This document shows, piece by piece, positions 1 through 10,089 of a DNA stretch of 64,000 nucleotides. A program made the position numbers and the translations under genes. Within the stretch, counting starts at the first letter, position 1. Each line of letters starts with the position of its first letter. The stretch is taken from the NCBI GenBank assembly GCA_022410635.1, contig JAJVDF010000457.1, forward strand, positions 487,420 to 551,419. Reading direction: 5' to 3'. Source of the DNA: Tretioscincus oriximinensis (taxonomy: Eukaryota > Chordata > Lepidosauria > Squamata > Gymnophthalmidae). The notes under the pieces are model-generated. The model was not told where the DNA came from, did no database searches, and worked only from the letters and a program-made list of their open reading frames with translations.

Positions 1-28
1 CCTCATAAGTCTCTGATTTCAAAGTCCT

Positions 29-727
29 TTAAAGAGGCTTCTGCTTCTGGTCCGGGTCCGGATGAAATGGCAGTTTTTCCGTGAAGATCCAGTACGCCTC
101 TGATGTGGGTTGTTCCTCAGGCACTCCTCTGGGTGTTGCCGCCATCAGGTCCTGGTCTCCGGCTCCTCCACTGGTCCTGGACGCCTGGACAAGGCCTNGG
201 CCGCCTTGGATGATGTCACCAGGGCTCTCCTCNGACAAGTGCTGCCATTTTTGTAGTTTTTGACCACCTCTCTCTGCCTTTCCACACCAGCACAAGGAAT
301 TATGTTCTGCTTGAAGCATGAAGGGCCTGCCCCAATGGTAAGGGCAGAGTTTCTTCAAGGCCCAAATGATGGGTAGGCATTCCCGTTCAATGGTAGGTAC
401 ACGGGCTTCTGCCTCAGTTAGCTTTTTGCTGAGGAACAGGGCAGGATGTTGTTGCNTATCTGTCACCTCCTGACTAAGAACGGCTCCTAGGCCCCATTCA
501 CTGGCAGCCCATATTAATATGCCTGTTTTCAATTTTTCTTCTAATTCAAGTCTTTTGATTCTCTCTTCTACTTCAAGCTTCTTCATTAAGGCTTCGTGTT
601 CCAACCTTAATTTCAGGATAGCCAGCTCCTTGTCTGCTACCACCTGAGCCTGAGCCCCTTCCATTTCACCCACGCTGCCAGCTTCAGCAACCTGAGTTTT
701 TTCTATGGCCTTGGCTCTAGTTTCCAT
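29..727 (-). pseudogene. Rearranged Ty3/gypsy-type retrotransposon coding remnant
   Basis: The 232-codon frame starts METRAKAIEKTQVAEAGSVG and continues as a charged coiled-coil-like stretch typical of gag N-termini of vertebrate Ty3/gypsy elements (residues ~1-67). It then switches abruptly to an RNase H-like segment (GLGAVLSQ, HPALFLSKKLTEAEAR, TIERECLPIIWALKKL). Protease, reverse transcriptase and the rest of gag are missing. The remainder after about residue 145 is not recognisable. The frame is therefore an internal-deletion derivative and not a working polyprotein. A primer-binding-like site and an LTR lie upstream on the minus strand, in the expected order. No envelope-like region is visible. 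Confidence 0.7.
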
Positions 728-1165
728 GAAAGAACACTAAATACAGATACTTATTGCTCAATTCTGTTATTTTTGTTGTTATTTCCAATTGTTGTCCACC
801 CTACAACAAACTTTCTCCTCAGAAACAAATGTTATAAGCAGATTCACTACAATACCCAAGTCTATACCTCGTGAATCTGTTTTCAATTCGACAGAAGGTA
901 CACTACCTACACCAGTACAATTACCTCATGTACCTCTGTTAGTTCAAATTGGGTTCTATTAAACCACACTACTATTATGCAGTGGATCCTATTGGATCCC
1001 ACTAAATCTGCCACCAATTACAAGTGACGATCACCGGATAGCTGGTAGATCCAACACTGGATCCTTCTATCCCACACTGGATCCTTCTCCCGGATCCCAC
1101 ACTAGATCCTTCTGCTGGATCCCACCGGATCTTTCTGCCGGATCCCACCGCTGCCACCAAAAATA
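728..1165 (-). other. Leader of the LTR element with GGATCC-rich direct repeats
   Basis: This lies between the primer-binding-like site and the gag start. Between ~980 and 1142, GGATCC-containing words of about 20-25 bp (GGATCCCACACTAGATCCTT and variants) recur. Nothing else is recognisable. Confidence 0.5.
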
Positions 1166-2135
1166 TGTGGCGACCCCTTACCTGAGGGCCCTACTATTCG
1201 ATGACCCTCACAGTCAGGGGTGCCACAATATCCACCNTGTTGCCCAAGCCAGCACCGACGACTGCTTGGAGCAGCAGTACTATCCTCCGGCCTACACAAG
1301 GCCTCAGTGTTTACCTCAGGATGAGGGCTTTATTCACAGCCCCCACCAGTAGCGTGCTTAATTTTGTGGTAGTCAATTTCAGAGAAATAGCCGTGTTAGT
1401 CTAGCAGAAAGTCCAGCAAAGGAGCTAGCAGCACTTTGAGACTAACTTGAGAAAAGTGGTTGGCATAAGCTTTCGTAGACAGGTCTACTTCTTCAGATGC
1501 ATCTGAAGAAGTAGACCTGTCTACGAAAGCTTATGCCAACCACTTTTCTCAAGTTAGTCTCAAAGTGCTGCTAGCTCCTTTGCTGGACTTAATTTTGTGG
1601 TTACAGAAATAAAGAAAGAGAGAGATGTTTGAAATGAAACAAATAACAAGTTTATTATTTACAAACAAGGAATAGAAGAAAGATTAGAATAATAAAGCTT
1701 CGGCTTTTATCAAGTAAGCCTGACTCAAGCACACACACACCAAGCAAGTGCAACATTAGTTTCCAGATCCATAAAGAGACAGGCCCTGTGTCACTTTATT
1801 TGTTCCAGCCCCAAGTCAAGCCTCAGCTTTGACTCCTTCAGGCCACCATACACTTCCACCCCCTCCCTCTGAGGCAGATCAGAAGTGGACCCCTCTGTCA
1901 ACTTGCTACACCACAAGTCTCCGACAGAAAGGCCTCTAGCCCTGGTCAGCTTCCCTTTTATCCGCTCACCAGCTGGCTACTCGAGGCCCCATTGGCTGGC
2001 TCCTCCAGCCATACCCCCTCCCAAACAGGGAACCAGGAAGCCACGCCCCTGCCTAGGCCTGCTCTTCCCCCCTCCCTCTGGGATAACTAGTAAGTAAACA
2101 AAAAAAACACAAACCTCAAAATGGAGGACGCCACA
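1166..2135 (-). mobile_element. LTR of the gypsy-type element
   Basis: The ends are perfect 7-bp inverted repeats, TGTGGCG at 1166 and CGCCACA at 2135, matching the TG...CA rule. An 18-nt primer-binding-like site (TGGTGGCAGCGGTGGGAT on the minus strand, 1159-1142) begins 6 nt inside, followed by the coding remnant. A fold-back insertion (1371-1587 plus a 14-bp duplication) lies within it, so the original LTR was about 740 bp. The partner LTR would lie beyond the left edge. Confidence 0.65.
1371..1587 (+). mobile_element. Fold-back SINE-like element, copy 1
   Basis: It begins AGTCAATTTCAGAGAAATAG. About 88 bp from 1412 onward are repeated as an exact inverted copy ending at 1587 (TTTGCTGGA), with the centre at ATGCAT ~1497-1502. 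A 14-bp direct repeat, CTTAATTTTGTGGT, flanks it at 1357-1370 and 1588-1601. Related copies are at 9294, 52253 and 54733. Confidence 0.8.
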
Positions 2136-2240
2136 CTCACCCCTCCCCACATCCCACACAGGGCTTCAAAACCCCATCTCCCAGACGAGAGACGAATTCC
2201 TAAGCGACTGAGCTATCCTTGCCTGCAACAGTTGGAAGGG
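2136..2240 (-). mobile_element. tRNA-derived SINE (TTC-tail type), head fragment split by the LTR element
   Basis: On the minus strand GGATAGCTCAGTCGCTTAGG (A-box-like) and GGGTTTTGAAGCCC (B-box-like) are followed by GGGAGGGGTGAG. It is interrupted exactly where the LTR begins at 2135. Confidence 0.75.
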
Positions 2241-2559
2241 ACTTTCTGGGTAACTGAGTTCAATCCTCTGCTCAATGCAGGAGTTGCTAAATCATTCCAG
2301 ACANATGGTTGTTCAGCATCTGCTTGAAGTCTCCAATAACTTTAAGATATGATAAGAGGTTAGTATTGGAATCAGTATTACAAAAATATTGAGCATCATT
2401 GTTGGATTTCTCACAATAATGATATTACAGTTTTTCAAACAATTCCCTGAGAATTATATTGGAAATGCAGTAGATATGTTGGTATTCTCAGTATAGCCCC
2501 CACTCCCAATTTAATACTTTTGCAATTAATTTCTCTTTTAAAGAGCTAGCAAAGGTTCT

Positions 2560-2980
2560 GACTCTGGTCTTTTATAAGGTTAAGAGGTGATCTAGTTGAA
2601 GTATACAAAATTGTGCCTGGGATTGATAAGGTGAATAGAGAGAAAAAAATCTCACTAGGTCTAAGGCACTCCTTGAACNTGATGGGTAGAAGAGTTAAGA
2701 CAGACAAGGGAAAGTATTTTTTCACCTAGAGGATCATTAGACCATTACTTCTGGAAGAGGTGGTGGTAGCTAGCAGCCTAGATAGCTTCAAATTAGGGAC
2801 AGATAAATTCATGTGTGGATATTGGGATGGGAAAAAAAGGAAGTGTTCCTGAAATGACATTTGCAGGGAATCAAGAACTGNTGGGTTTTTCCTTCTTCTG
2901 CTTTGGACAGCCCAGTGGGACAGATGGAGTCTGGCCTGATTCAGCAAGGCTCCCTTTATGTTCTTATACAGTATGAATTT
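2560..2980 (+). mobile_element. CR1-type LINE 3' end (diverged)
   Basis: On the plus strand the stretch matches the same 3' ORF2/UTR block as other copies: LLEEVVVAS-like coding, AGCTTCAAATTAGGGACAG and a TTATGTTCTTATA end. Confidence 0.65.
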
Positions 2981-3599
2981 AATTTATTTTTCCAATTTCT
3001 CCTTTTTATTATTCATCGCTTGAAAAAAATGCAGAAACTGACTAAGTTAATTTTGAGAATCTTCTAACAAAACCTCAGAATATGAAACACTGCATTCAGC
3101 AGAGTTTTCCTAAAGAATAATGAGTTTTCAAAGATTTGTTTAAGATTCAGAAATCCACAAGAGAATACTGAGAATATTTTGGGTGAAATACTGCCATGCC
3201 CTAAAGAAAATCCATATAATAGTTATGTAAAGGCTGATGGAACTGATATTTCAGAGGCCTGAAAATGACACATTTTCCCTAGCAATATTAGAGTTCTATT
3301 GATTTCCCAAGTGGGAGTTCTCAAAACACAATCATTGTTCTGTTTCTTTCTTCCCTTCAACTCATTTGACTGCCAGTGCCATCTTCTGTCCTTAGGCCAC
3401 ATAGAAGGCAAATCAGATTGGCAATTGAATCTTTCCATAGCACTGAGAGCTTGATGATTGGGCAAGCCCTAGGAAGTGGAAAGAGATGGGAATAGCTTTG
3501 AGAGCTGATATGTGTTTCTGAATGGTTCGGGGTGATATGAAACTTGAGGGCAGAGTTTGAAGACTGCAATTAATCTAGAATTCTTGGAAAATATTTATT

Positions 3600-4300
3600 T
3601 ACATTTCTGTACCACTCTATGCCCAAAGATCTCAGTGCAGTTAACAATAAACCCCACAATTAACATATTTAGAACACATCTAGAAGTAGGGAAGGGAGAG
3701 CAGTTCTTTCAGTCAAAGGCACTTCAAGAGTTTTCTGAATACGCACAGAGATGGTGATAGATTTACCTCAAAGAAAAGGTTACTCCATAGATTGTGGGCT
3801 GTCGCAGAGAATGCCCTATCCTGAGTTCCAACCCTCTTTGCCACTGAGGGAGATGGTACAGTTAGGCGGGTCTCCTCTGCAGATCTTAAGATCTGGCAGA
3901 TTGATATGGGAGAAGACATTCTTCTAAATATTTGGGGCCCAAGTCATGACATAAGAAGAGCCATACTGGATCAGGCCACAGCCCATCAAGTCCAGCATTC
4001 TGTGTCACACAGAGGCCCACCAGATGCACCTGGGCAGTCCGAACAGAGGAAAGTATATTATTATAGGTTAGAGTTAATACTTAAATTGGTCTTGCTAGCA
4101 AATTGGCAGCCAGTGCAGTGGTATGTGCCCTGCCAGATGTTCCGGCAAGCAGTCTAACTGCTGCATTTCTACACCAGCTACAGCTTCAGAACTGTTTTTA
4201 AAGGCAGCCCTTTTAGACTGCATTACAATAGTCCAATGTGGAAATTACCAGAGCATGGATTACTGTAGCCAGATCATCACTGTCCAGAAGTGGCTGCAAC
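3600..4300 (-). mobile_element. L2-type LINE segment, diverged and interrupted
   Basis: The minus strand encodes PSVAKRVGTQDRAFSATAHN, matching the copy at 57310. It is split at 3946-4055 by a CR1 tail fragment. TTGGCAGCCAGTGCAGTGG continues it on the far side. Confidence 0.65.
3946..4055 (-). mobile_element. CR1-type LINE 3' terminal fragment
   Basis: The minus-strand end is GGCCTGATCCAGTATGGCTC then TTCTTATG. This ~110-bp piece sits inside an older L2-like segment whose two halves flank it. Confidence 0.75.
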
Positions 4301-6650
4301 TATGAAAACACAGCATATCCCTTCTGCAGTCAAGATCATCCGATTCATTTTCTCTGTGCAAACTGTTAGGGGCACTCAGGCCATGATCTGGAAGATGTGA
4401 TACCAACTCCTGTAACCAAATCACTAGTAACAGATAGAATTGAATAACTTACAACTAATGACTTCAATTGAGTTATTTTGAAAATAAGGTGCTCTCTGCT
4501 TTCATACATATTAAAAACTCTCTCATCCTCTCCATGATCAGTCAGTATATAGAACATAGATCCGGGGAAACAAAATACGTTATGTATCTGTAAATATGAA
4601 AAACATGAATATGTATACAGTAATAATGTAAGTGTACTGAATTTTTCCTTATTTTGCAAATAATAAAAGGACCGTCCTGATTTTGTATCTGTTGCTGTGA
4701 TCCAGTATGTCTAGAAGAAGATTCTTTTAAAGATTGCAGGCAAATAAACACAACAATTAACCAAGAATCATGGGCAATCTATATGGTGGCAGATGCTACT
4801 TACTTAGCATTCTTTGTAAAGTGAATAACGTGTTCCTCATATGCCTACTACTATATTCCAGTTACACAGATATCGCAGCCAAGGAGTTATATCCATCAAA
4901 TTTGATGTTTCTCATGAACAATGTTCTTGATAACACAAAGTCAACTCAAAGGATTATCCTAGTGACTCAGGGCTGGGAGAGGCCAGTGGTTGAGTCGACA
5001 CATGGGAAACACAGTCTCTAACAACTATCTAGTTTCATCGGTTTCAGCAGGTAGAATCTGCTGTAAAAGTGAAGNTTCTGCTGTAAAAGTCACGATTCTT
5101 GGCTGGTTATGATGGAGAGAGGCAGGAATTGGGTAACAACAGAGGACTTTTTAACTAAAGCAGAGCATCCAAAGTGCTAATGGTACCTGAGACACTAAGG
5201 TGCACGTATTTTTAAACCATCTTCCATCCTGAAGAACTGGACTAAACCAGGGAAAATTGGATTAAAAGTGTTGCAATAGCTCCTAAAAATTGAAAAGTTA
5301 AGCAACAGACCCCATGAGAACTGATTCTACCAAGAATCCCCAGACTGAATCCAGAAAGGTAGTGAATGGTTGCCCCGTTTGCTTTTACAGTTAATTGTGT
5401 GGCCCTCCTCTCTTTCAATGTCCGTCATATGGATATTTCTGGGTAGGAATAATGAATCTAAAAGAATTTGCTTGCCAAATACACTCATGCAATTTGTTTC
5501 TCTAAATTGTGTTCACCCCCAGATTCAGGAGATCTGACTTTGCAACAATTGATGTTATCATAACCCTAATCAGCTAGAGGATAATGAAATAGATGAATGT
5601 TTAATGGTTCAGAGAATCCGAAAATTCAGAAGTGAAGAAAAGGTCCCGTTAGCCTATCTTTTAACTAGAGTTGTCCTGTATTTCTGCTGAGAACTTTTTC
5701 TTTTAATTGTAGTTTCTCATTACTTAATTTTTTGAAATCACATTTTAAAAACAATATCACATTTCATAGAAATACNCACACTCATTACTAAAACAAGCAT
5801 TTCCAGCAATCCAGAAGCACTTTACTTTTATATTCCTGTCTTGGGCAGCTGTCCCTGGTCTTTATTTACTTCAGGCCAGAGTCATATCCTTTCATCACAA
5901 TCATTACATCAGGTACATGTCAGTGTAAATGGCATACTAAGCCTGACCCTGAGGATATAAATCCAAGATGTGAGCCAGTTGGGCAGAACAAACTAAATCA
6001 GACAGGTATAATTCCCACTTGCAGTGAGGGAAGGAAGCCGGGCACGAGGAGGTCAGCCAATGTGTCTGACAGGCAGAAAGGATAATGGTTCCCCTCTTGG
6101 AGAAGCCATTTGGAAAGCTGCTTATGAACGCTAGGAAAGGCATTTATGACAGGTAGAAAGAAAAAAAACCCATAAGAAATGAGCAGCAGAAAAAGAAAGG
6201 TGTGAGGGGAAATCACCTTAAAGTTGTTCAGAAAACTGAGGTAGCGAAAGGTTGTGAATGAAAGAGACAAGGACAAGGAAAACTGAGATGTTGCATTAAA
6301 TAAATCTGTGACAGAGAATATATAGAAAAGTGCCTACATTTGTTTAAAATTCACAAGGGCGATGACTTAAAGGGTTGTTTGGTCTGTAAGAGAGAAAGAC
6401 TAAATATTTACCAAAAGACTACCTTGCTTGGCTGAAGCATCAACTTATTTTGCAGTTTGGGGATATTGCGGGGGGGGGGGGGGGGGGGGGATAATTCAGT
6501 GCAAAGCATGCTTTATTCTGGAATATTAAAAATAGTGCAGTTTGTAAATGGTATCTGGATGCAGTATATTCTATATGTAAATATGAAAAACTATTTCCCC
6601 AAAGTTTGCACGTGGTTAATTGTCTCCCCTCTCCCAATATGCCACCAAAT
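4301..6650. other. Gene-free AT-rich DNA
   Basis: No gene, RNA or clear mobile element is recognised. Open frames here are short and resemble no known protein. Confidence 0.6.
6470..6490 (+). repeat. Poly-G run
   Basis: About 20 consecutive G after GGGGATATTGC. Other short poly-G or poly-C runs occur at ~29121, 45267 and 53459. Confidence 0.9.
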
Positions 6651-6658
6651 AATGGCAT

Positions 6659-7130
6659 GATAAGAACATGGGAACATAAGAGGAGCCGTGCCTCAGTCCA
6701 TCTAATCCAGCCTTCTGTCTCACACAGTGGCTCACCAATTGTAACCAGGGCAGACTGGAACAGAAGAAAGCAAAATCCTCAACTGTTCTTGATGCCTTGC
6801 AAAAGGCATTTGAGTAATACTGCCTGTTGCTCCATCTTGGAGGCAGCATTAAGACATCCATCCCAGTAGCTATTTATACCCTTGGTGTGCATGAACTTGT
6901 CTAATCCTGTCTTAAAGCTATCCAGGCTGCTAGCTACCATCACATCTTCTGGAAGTAAATTCCAAAGGCTGATGACCCTCTGGGTGAAAAAGCACATTCC
7001 CTTATCTTCCCTCACTCTTATGCCCATCAGCTTCAAGGAATGCCCCCTGGTCCTAGTGTTTTGTGATAGAGAAAATTATTTTTCTCTATTCATCTTATCC
7101 ATCTCGTGCATGATTTTATGCACTTACATA
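6659..7130 (-). mobile_element. CR1-type LINE 3' end
   Basis: The minus strand encodes FTQRVISLWNLLPEDVMVAS and SLDSFKTGLDKFMHTKG, the C-terminal tail of a CR1/L2-type ORF2. The 3' UTR ends CTTATGTTCCCATG. It lies directly next to another copy in the same orientation. Confidence 0.85.
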
Positions 7131-7800
7131 AGAACATAAGAAGAGCCATCCTGGATCAGGCCACAACCCATCAAGTCCAGCATTCTGTGTCACACAGAGG
7201 CCCACCAGATGCACCTGGGCAGNCCGAACAGAGGAAAGCAAAATATGCACCTGTTCATGACTCCCTGCAAATGGCATTTCAGGTGTTCTGCCTGTTGCGC
7301 CATCCTGGAGGCAACATCCAGACATTCATTCTAGTATCCATTTATACCCTTGGTGTTCATAAACCTGTCTAGTCCTGTCTTGAAACTATCCAAGCTGTTA
7401 GCTACCACTACCTCTTCAGGAAGTAAATTCCACAGGCCGATGACCCTCTGGGTGAAAAAATACTTCCCTTTGTCTGTTCTCACTTTTCTACACAACAGTT
7501 TTAAGGAGTGCCCTCTGGTCCCTGTGTTGTGGGATAGAGAAAACATTTTTCTCTATTCACCCTGTCCATCCCATGCATGATTTTGTACACTTCAAACAGA
7601 TCACCTCTTCAAGCCATCTTTTGAGACTGAAGAGGCCCAGATGTTGCAGCCGGATTTCATAAGGGAGGTGCTCCAGCCCCTTGATCATTCTTGTTGCCCT
7701 TTTCTGCACCTTGAATGTGAACCTGACACCTTGTTTCAAATTCAGCCCGGAGACAGAGTGTAATAGCTGTGCAAATACTGCATTCTATTCTTGTCAGGCC
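7128..7800 (-). mobile_element. CR1-type LINE 3' end, longest copy
   Basis: The minus strand encodes pieces of ORF2 C-terminus (YEIRLQHLGLFSLKRW, FTQRVIGLWNLLPEEVVVAN, SLDSFKTGLDRFMNTKG) with frameshifts, then the UTR ending TCTTATGTTCTTATG. It is not functional because the 5' part is missing. Confidence 0.88.
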
Positions 7801-9293
7801 ACAACAAACATTGTTAAGACACTTCCAATACAGAACATTTCTGAGAACTCTTCAAACAGCTCTCATTGATGGTCCCATCACCTTTAGATTTGAAGTTAGC
7901 AACTCACCTGCTTTGATTCTGAGGATGGGGAAAGCTTTGCTTCTCTCCTGTCAAACTCACAGCACGAAATCTCTAGCCATTATTTTGATGGCTTGGGGGA
8001 GAAGCTTTCCACCTTCCAGCAGGATTGGCTATAACCTTGAGACTGCAGGGTGGAGGCTACCTCCCCCTTCTCCCCAAGTCAAGGGAGAAAACGTCCCCTG
8101 TCTGTGGAATTGCAGGTGGTGATTCCTTCACTATGATTTTGACAGGCGAGGGTATCCAGCAGCAAGCAGAGAGAACATTTAAGCTTTAAGAGAATCAATT
8201 GTCATTCTTCCCAATGCCTGCTAGTCTGTTTCCTGATTTACAGGTTCTATTGCAGGTCCAAAAGACCCAATCACACTTAACGTTTAATCCACAATCAAGT
8301 CAGAGGACAGATCAATTGGTAGCCATTTTCATTTGCATTATCTAAATCCTGAGAAGAATTTTCTGGGTTAGAAAGTGCAAAAGAAAAATACAAACTTCGA
8401 AGCTGAAGTTAATGTGAATTAAACTGATGTGTAGCCAGGGACCTTTGTAACACAAAGTTCTCAGACTCCTGAGTCTCCCGGATTATAACTCCTAGCATTT
8501 TACCCTCAACTCCCTTTGCTAGTCTCAAAGGGAGGTTGAGATCTGTATAAGATGATTTTGGCATCTTGTCAGAACTGTCCAAAGATATACAGCTGCTAAA
8601 GGAGGAGGAAAAAGATTCCAGAACAAAATGCAGAAGACTCCTTAGGAAGCTCTGAGACTCATTGTGGTATTGTNGTTCGAATGTCAAACTCTTACCTGGC
8701 AATCTCCTGGTTAATGCAATTCCACACTCCTTCACAAAGCTTCACAAGATGTCTGTTGAGAAGAGAAGAATAGAGTTGAGAAAAGTATAACACAACTTCA
8801 TCATCATCTTTACCTTCTTTTCCCCTCTGGAGCTGTGTTGGCCCCTTACTTCCACATCAGGTGACTATGTTTTCTTATGGCTTCTTCTGTTTACATGCTG
8901 GTGCGTAATGGAAAGACACGTCCATTGGCATACTAGCAGGTATAATCCAGGATCATATGCCCCTAAATTCCAATTTAGGGGCAGGAATCAATTTCAGTGG
9001 CATGTCTTATTGCATCGTCAAAATGGATCCTAGTTATGCAGCTTTGGGATCAGTGCAATGTCTGGAGTAGAAAAACTATTGTGTGCAGAAAGAATTCCAG
9101 CCCAAGCATTGTTCCAGTCCGAATCCAAATTAAAAGGTTTATTTTGAACCAGATAACTCCCAAGAAGAAAATCTGACAGGCATCTCTAGCAATCTTTTGA
9201 CTGCATCTGTGTGGGAGATGGAGATAATGAAAACCTAGCACCTTTTCCATACTTTAAACTCATTCTTTTATTTCCTTGAACTACCTGATTGAG

Positions 9294-9488
9294 TCAATTT
9301 CAGAGAAATAGCCGTATTAGTCTAGTAGAAAGTCCAGCAAAGGAGCTAGCAGCACTTTGAGACTAACTTGAGAAAAGTAGGTGGCATAAGCTTCGTAGAC
9401 ACGTCTACTTCTTCAGATGCATCTACAAAAGCTTATGCCACCCACTTTTCTCAAGTTAGTCTCAAAGTGCTGCTAACTCCTTTGCTGG
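9294..9488 (+). mobile_element. Fold-back SINE-like element, copy 2
   Basis: It has the same architecture as the copy at 1371: a 5' head with AGAGAAATAGCCGT, then two inverted arms meeting at AGATGCATCT. The arms differ by a small central deletion. The flanking direct repeat is ACTACCTGATTGAG at 9280-9293 and 9489-9502. Confidence 0.8.
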
Positions 9489-9683
9489 ACTACCTGATTG
9501 AGGCAGTTCATTCAGAGAGCCATTTAAGAATGCAAAGTTTTCACGGCTCCTTCCAGTAGGGAGTAGCTATCCACCTCTGATGTATTGCTCTTGTTGGGGA
9601 CTACTGAGTTGTGCTCTATCCTGGTTATACAAATGTATAACTAAATAATAAACTAGATTAACTAAATAATAAAATAGATTAAA

Positions 9684-10089
9684 CACTAGGACCAGAGGGC
9701 ACTCCTTAAAACTGTTGGGTAGAAAAGTGAGAACAGACAAAAGGAAAGTATTTTTTCATCCAGAGGGTCATCGGCCTGTGGAATTTACTTCCTGAAGAGG
9801 TAGTGGTAGCTAACGGCTTGGATAGTTTCAAGACAGGACTAGACAGGTTTATGGACACCAAGGGTATAAATGGATACTAGGATGGATGTCTGGATGTTGC
9901 CTCTGGGATGGAGCAACAGGCAGGACTCCTGAGATACCATTTGCAGGGAGTCATGAACAGGAGCATATTTTGCTTCCTCTGTTCGGACTGCCCACATACA
10001 TCTGGTGGGCCTCTGTGTGACACAGAATGCTGGACTTGATGGGCTGTGGCCTGATCCAGTATGGCTCTTCTTATGTTCTTATGTTCTAG
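9684..10089 (+). mobile_element. CR1-type LINE 3' end
   Basis: The plus strand includes GTGGAATTTACTTCCTGAAG, GATGGGCTGTGGCCTGATCC and the TTATGTTCTTATGTTC tail. It begins directly after an AACTAAATAATAAA-type repeat. Confidence 0.85.
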
